A stretch of 8,509 bases of DNA, taken from Pseudomonadota bacterium. Lineage in GTDB: Bacteria; Pseudomonadota; Gammaproteobacteria; Acidithiobacillales; Acidithiobacillaceae. The stretch covers positions 1-8,509 of the forward strand of contig JAKAFG010000080.1 of NCBI GenBank assembly GCA_021818125.1, in the 5' to 3' direction. The notes under the pieces are model-generated. The model was not told the origin of the DNA. It saw only the letters and a list, made by a program, of their open reading frames with translations, and made no database searches. The position numbers and the translations under genes are program-made. Position 1 is the stretch's first letter. Each line of letters starts with the position of its first letter. This document shows, piece by piece, positions 5,707-8,509 of the stretch.

Positions 5707-7305
5707 ATGGCGGCGGGTCATTTGCGGCGGGAAGGGGGGCTGATCGGGCTGCTTTACGCGAGCCTGGGAGCCATAGTGGGTTCCGGCTGGCTGTTTGGGC
5801 CGCTGCATGCGGCGCAGCAGGCAGGGCCACTGAGCCTGGGTTCCTGGGCGGTGGGGGCGGCGGCTATTTTACTACTGGCGCTGGTTTACGCCGAATTGGG
5901 GCCGATGATTCCGCGCAGTGGTTCTATTGTCCATATCAGTCACCTGGGTAATGGGCCGTTGTTAGGCCGCATCTGGAGTTGGATACTCTTCTTTTCTTAT
6001 GTTTCCATTGCGCCGGTCGAAGTGACGGCAGTGCTCACCTATGCGAATAATTATCTGCCGGGTTTTCTCTCTGGTGAGGCGGGCGTGCTCAGTGGTCGGG
6101 GTTTTGTCGCCGCTATTCTGTTGCTGGGTGTTTTTGTGCTGCTCAATTTTCTGGTGATTCGCTGGGTGCTGTTGCTTAATAGCGCCGCGACCTGGTGGAA
6201 GCTGATTATTCCGGCCGCCACTATTTTCGTCTTGTTGAGTTTGTCCTGGCACCCCGAGAACCTGCAATTGCATCATCCCCAGGGGGAGCTGGAGGGCATG
6301 TTCACCGCCGTGGCCAGTGCCGGGATTATCTTTTCCTTTTTCGGGTTCCGGCAGGCTATTGATCTGGCGGGAGAGAGCCGGAATCCGGGGCGTAGCATTC
6401 CCATAGCGGTCATCGGTTCGGTGCTGATTGGCACCGTGCTGTATGAGGGGCTGCAATTCGCGTTTCTGGTGGCGGTGAATCCTGCTGGTCTGGCGCATGG
6501 GGGATGGTCACACCTGACTTTTACCGGGCTCACTGGCCCCTTTGCGGCATTGGCCGCAGCCGTGGGTGCCACCTGGTGGGGCGTCATCCTCTATGTGGAT
6601 GCCCTGGTGTCGCCAGCGGGTACAGCCTTCATTTACACGACCTCATCGGCACGCATTACCATGGCGGCAGGGGAAATGGGCAGTGCACCGCGGGGACTGG
6701 CGCGGATTAACCGCAGTGGCGTGCCCTGGATCGCTCTGTTGGCGGTATATGCGGTTGGCGCGCTCTTTTTCTTTCCCTTCCCTTCCTGGCAAAAACTGGT
6801 GGGATATATTTCTTCAGTGACCGTGCTCTCCTACAGTCTGGGGCCGATTGTGCTTTTGCAATTGCGTCGCGCCATGCCCGATGCAGCACGCCCTTTTCGT
6901 CTCCGGGGCGCGGAAGTGATCGCTCCGGCGGCCTTTGTGGTGGCCAATTGGATTATCTTCTGGGCCGGGTTCGACACCTTGAGTTTTACCTTTGTCGCCC
7001 TGGCCATGCTGATGGTGGGTTTTCTGATTTACCATTATTTTCTGGTCAAAGAGCGTCGTGCGGAGGGTTTGGGATGGCGTTATGCGTGGTGGGTACTACC
7101 CTATTTTGCGGGTCTATGGATCTGCAGCTATCTGGGTCCGCAAAATCTCGGTGGCAAAGGCCTCGTGCCTTTCTTCTGGGATATGGGAATCATTGCCCTA
7201 TTTAGTCTCGTTATACTTCTTGTGGCATTGCGCACCAGGGTGGCCGATCAGGTGATGAGAGATTATGTGGAAAGTCTGAACGAGGTGCCGGAGGCGGCGC
7301 CGTAG
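5707..7305 (+). CDS. APC-superfamily amino-acid permease
   Basis: Inner-membrane secondary transporter of 532 residues, probably an amino acid:proton symporter or exchanger. The broken first helix of the fold carries GAIVGSGWLFGP (21-32), the unwound glycine-rich substrate site. Helix 6 and the loop after it read GIIFSFFGFRQAIDLAGESRNPGRSIP (206-232, two overlapping parts), the APC signature with the conserved AGES and NP. I count about 14 hydrophobic segments: 11-30, 43-66, 86-110, 131-152, 160-180, 198-218, 231-256, 278-312 (probably with a break), 340-357, 364-386, 404-420, 425-447, 458-475 and 488-507. The early SGWLFGP and LALVYAELGPMIPRSG pattern reminds me of the aspartate:proton symporter group, which has a similar length, but the substrate cannot be read from the sequence. 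It stands alone on the plus strand and converges on the PBP gene with 24 bp between stops. Confidence 0.92.
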   Translation: MAAGHLRREGGLIGLLYASLGAIVGSGWLFGPLHAAQQAGPLSLGSWAVGAAAILLLALVYAELGPMIPRSGSIVHISHLGNGPLLGRIWSWILFFSYVSIAPVEVTAVLTYANNYLPGFLSGEAGVLSGRGFVAAILLLGVFVLLNFLVIRWVLLLNSAATWWKLIIPAATIFVLLSLSWHPENLQLHHPQGELEGMFTAVASAGIIFSFFGFRQAIDLAGESRNPGRSIPIAVIGSVLIGTVLYEGLQFAFLVAVNPAGLAHGGWSHLTFTGLTGPFAALAAAVGATWWGVILYVDALVSPAGTAFIYTTSSARITMAAGEMGSAPRGLARINRSGVPWIALLAVYAVGALFFFPFPSWQKLVGYISSVTVLSYSLGPIVLLQLRRAMPDAARPFRLRGAEVIAPAAFVVANWIIFWAGFDTLSFTFVALAMLMVGFLIYHYFLVKERRAEGLGWRYAWWVLPYFAGLWICSYLGPQNLGGKGLVPFFWDMGIIALFSLVILLVALRTRVADQVMRDYVESLNEVPEAAP

Positions 7306-7329
7306 CCACCCGCCGATCCCCGTTGCTCT

Positions 7330-8509
7330 TTAGAAAAGGTTCTTGATGGTGTTAATCAGCTTGTCGCCAAGACCATCCCCAGCGCCACTTTCAGTGGAAG
7401 CCGTGGGGGCGGCAACGGGTGGATAGCCGGCGAGATAATCACTGACACCAATGACGTTACTACCGCCACTGATGGTGGGGCCGGTCACCGAAGGCGGCCG
7501 GAAGAAGCCGGTGGCCGGGCTGCCCGCCATGGCCGTCCGCATATAGTGAATCCAGATAGGCAGCGCCTCACGCGCCCCCGCAGCCCAACGGCCCATGGTG
7601 CGGTTGTCATCATAACCCACCCAGACACTGGTGGTGATATGCGGACTGAACCCATTGAACCAGGCATTATCTTCGTGGTTGGTCGTGCCGGTTTTGCCGG
7701 CGATGTCATTGCGCCCCAGGCTCTGGGCCGCGACGCCGGTTCCGATCTTGATCACCTGCTGCATCATCTCCGTCAGCAAATAGGCTACGCCCGGAGGTAT
7801 GGCCGTCTGCTGGGCGGGCGGGGTATAGCCCATGGGACAATTGAGCAAGGAGATTTGCGTACCGCGGCTATTCACAATTTTGGTGATGAGATAGGGATTG
7901 GGCAGAAAACCGCCGCTGGAGAAGACCGCATAGGCGCGGGCGAGCTGTAAGGGGCTGTAATCTCCCGCACCAAGCACCATGGACGGGACTTGCGGGACTT
8001 GCTTGGCCGGAAAACCAAAGCGTTGCACGTACTGCGCCGCATAGGGGATGCCGATATCCATGAGGATGCGAACACTGGGTACGTTATGAGAGTAAGCCAG
8101 ATTCGACCATACAGGGATCGGAATATTGGAAAACTGATTGCTATAGTTGGTTGGCGCATAGACCTGTCCGGTGGGCAGGGTAATCGACAGAGGGGTATCT
8201 GGAATCGGCGTCTGTGGCGTCATATAACTGCTCTTGCCTGAAGCCAGCAGCGCTGGCGCATCCATGGCTGCGGCGTAGACGAAGGGCTTGAAGCCCGAGC
8301 CCGGCTGCCGATAAGCAAAAACGGCGCGATCAAAATGGCTGAGTTCATAGCTGAAGCCACCCACCAGGGCGTGGATAGCCCCGGTACGGCTGTCCAGACT
8401 CACCAGAGCGCCTTGTACCTGAGGAATCTGTGAGAGCTGCCAGCCCGCATCCTTGCCGGCAGAGGACCAGACATTGGCACCCCATTCCTGACCTGCCCCC
8501 GCCGTAACA
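7330..8509 (-). CDS. mrcA: Class A penicillin-binding protein (PBP1A type), C-terminal part
   Basis: Bifunctional peptidoglycan synthase anchored in the inner membrane; only the C-terminal 392 residues are in the window. The frame stays open to the right edge, and the GTG at 8403 is internal. The visible part starts in the region before the transpeptidase (WQLSQIPQVQGALVSLD), which links the glycosyltransferase half to the catalytic domain. Transpeptidase motifs in order are: SxxK as SGFK after RQPG (nucleophile Ser codon 8296-8298), SxN as SHN (Ser codon 8089-8091), and KTGT (7684-7695) followed by NAWFNGFSP and VWVGYDDN. All are intact. A 60-residue Gly/Pro/Ala-rich tail ends in an amphipathic stretch (DKLINTIKNLF). 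The RQPGS..KPFVYAAA and VWVGYDDN contexts favour PBP1A over PBP1B or PBP1C. The glycosyltransferase domain and the membrane anchor should lie beyond 8509. Confidence 0.94.
   Translation of the reverse strand, partial: VTAGAGQEWGANVWSSAGKDAGWQLSQIPQVQGALVSLDSRTGAIHALVGGFSYELSHFDRAVFAYRQPGSGFKPFVYAAAMDAPALLASGKSSYMTPQTPIPDTPLSITLPTGQVYAPTNYSNQFSNIPIPVWSNLAYSHNVPSVRILMDIGIPYAAQYVQRFGFPAKQVPQVPSMVLGAGDYSPLQLARAYAVFSSGGFLPNPYLITKIVNSRGTQISLLNCPMGYTPPAQQTAIPPGVAYLLTEMMQQVIKIGTGVAAQSLGRNDIAGKTGTTNHEDNAWFNGFSPHITTSVWVGYDDNRTMGRWAAGAREALPIWIHYMRTAMAGSPATGFFRPPSVTGPTISGGSNVIGVSDYLAGYPPVAAPTASTESGAGDGLGDKLINTIKNLF
7985..8002. repeat. Two perfect tandem copies of a 9-bp unit
   Basis: GGGACTTGC occurs twice in a row within the PBP gene. 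On the coding strand it is in frame and gives Gln-Val-Pro twice (KQVPQVPS). It is in a surface-loop-like part between SxN and KTGT and does not disturb the reading frame. Confidence 0.8.

Noticed and set aside
5646..5951. Plus-strand ORF starting in the divergent region and overlapping the permease start
   Set aside because: It is out of frame with the permease, is Gly/Ala-rich shadow sequence, and has no SD; the permease frame has strong family motifs.
7280..7329. GGCGG...CCGCC hairpin near the permease stop as a terminator
   Set aside because: The stem is only 5 bp with a 12-nt loop that includes the stop codon, and no T-run follows it on either strand.
1..8509. CRISPR array, tRNA or rRNA gene, insertion sequence, toxin-antitoxin or phage-defence genes
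   Set aside because: No spaced repeats, tRNA-like cloverleaf, transposase or terminal inverted repeats were seen, and coding genes fill nearly the whole window.

Overview
The window looks like ordinary chromosomal DNA from an acidophilic gammaproteobacterium-like organism. My best guess is Acidithiobacillus, because of the moderately high GC, the proteobacterial KdpD/KdpE and PBP1A sequences and the overall look of the proteins. That assignment is recognition rather than proof. There are seven protein-coding genes and almost no spare DNA. No RNA gene, insertion sequence, CRISPR array or prophage feature is visible.

Layout. (1) Positions 1-3158, plus strand: the 3' nine tenths of kdpD (its start lies left of the window), followed 3 nt later by kdpE. 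This is the potassium-limitation two-component system. The kdp transporter genes would be expected to the left. (2) Positions 3213-5565, minus strand: a compact three-gene unit. In transcription order it holds a small membrane-anchored protein of unknown function, a phosphotransferase of the APH/choline-kinase fold and a HAD-superfamily hydrolase. The gaps are only 18 and 4 nt. (3) Positions 5566-5706: a divergent intergenic region that should carry promoters for the unit to its left and the permease to its right. (4) Positions 5707-7305, plus strand: an APC-superfamily amino-acid permease. (5) Positions 7330-8509, minus strand: the C-terminal transpeptidase part of a class A penicillin-binding protein (PBP1A type), whose N-terminal part lies right of the window.

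How the parts fit. KdpD senses K+ limitation or ionic stress and phosphorylates KdpE, which switches on the high-affinity K+ pump. In extreme acidophiles K+ uptake also helps to maintain an inside-positive membrane potential. The permease probably moves an amino acid with protons. PBP1A builds peptidoglycan. The least understood part is the three-gene unit. A small-molecule kinase-fold protein and a HAD hydrolase are made from one message, with the kinase stop codon abutting the ribosome-binding site of the hydrolase, and a predicted inner-membrane/periplasmic protein is made first. The substrate is unknown, and this is the place to look for undescribed biology. I see no evidence for a dramatic new system, and most of the window is conventional.
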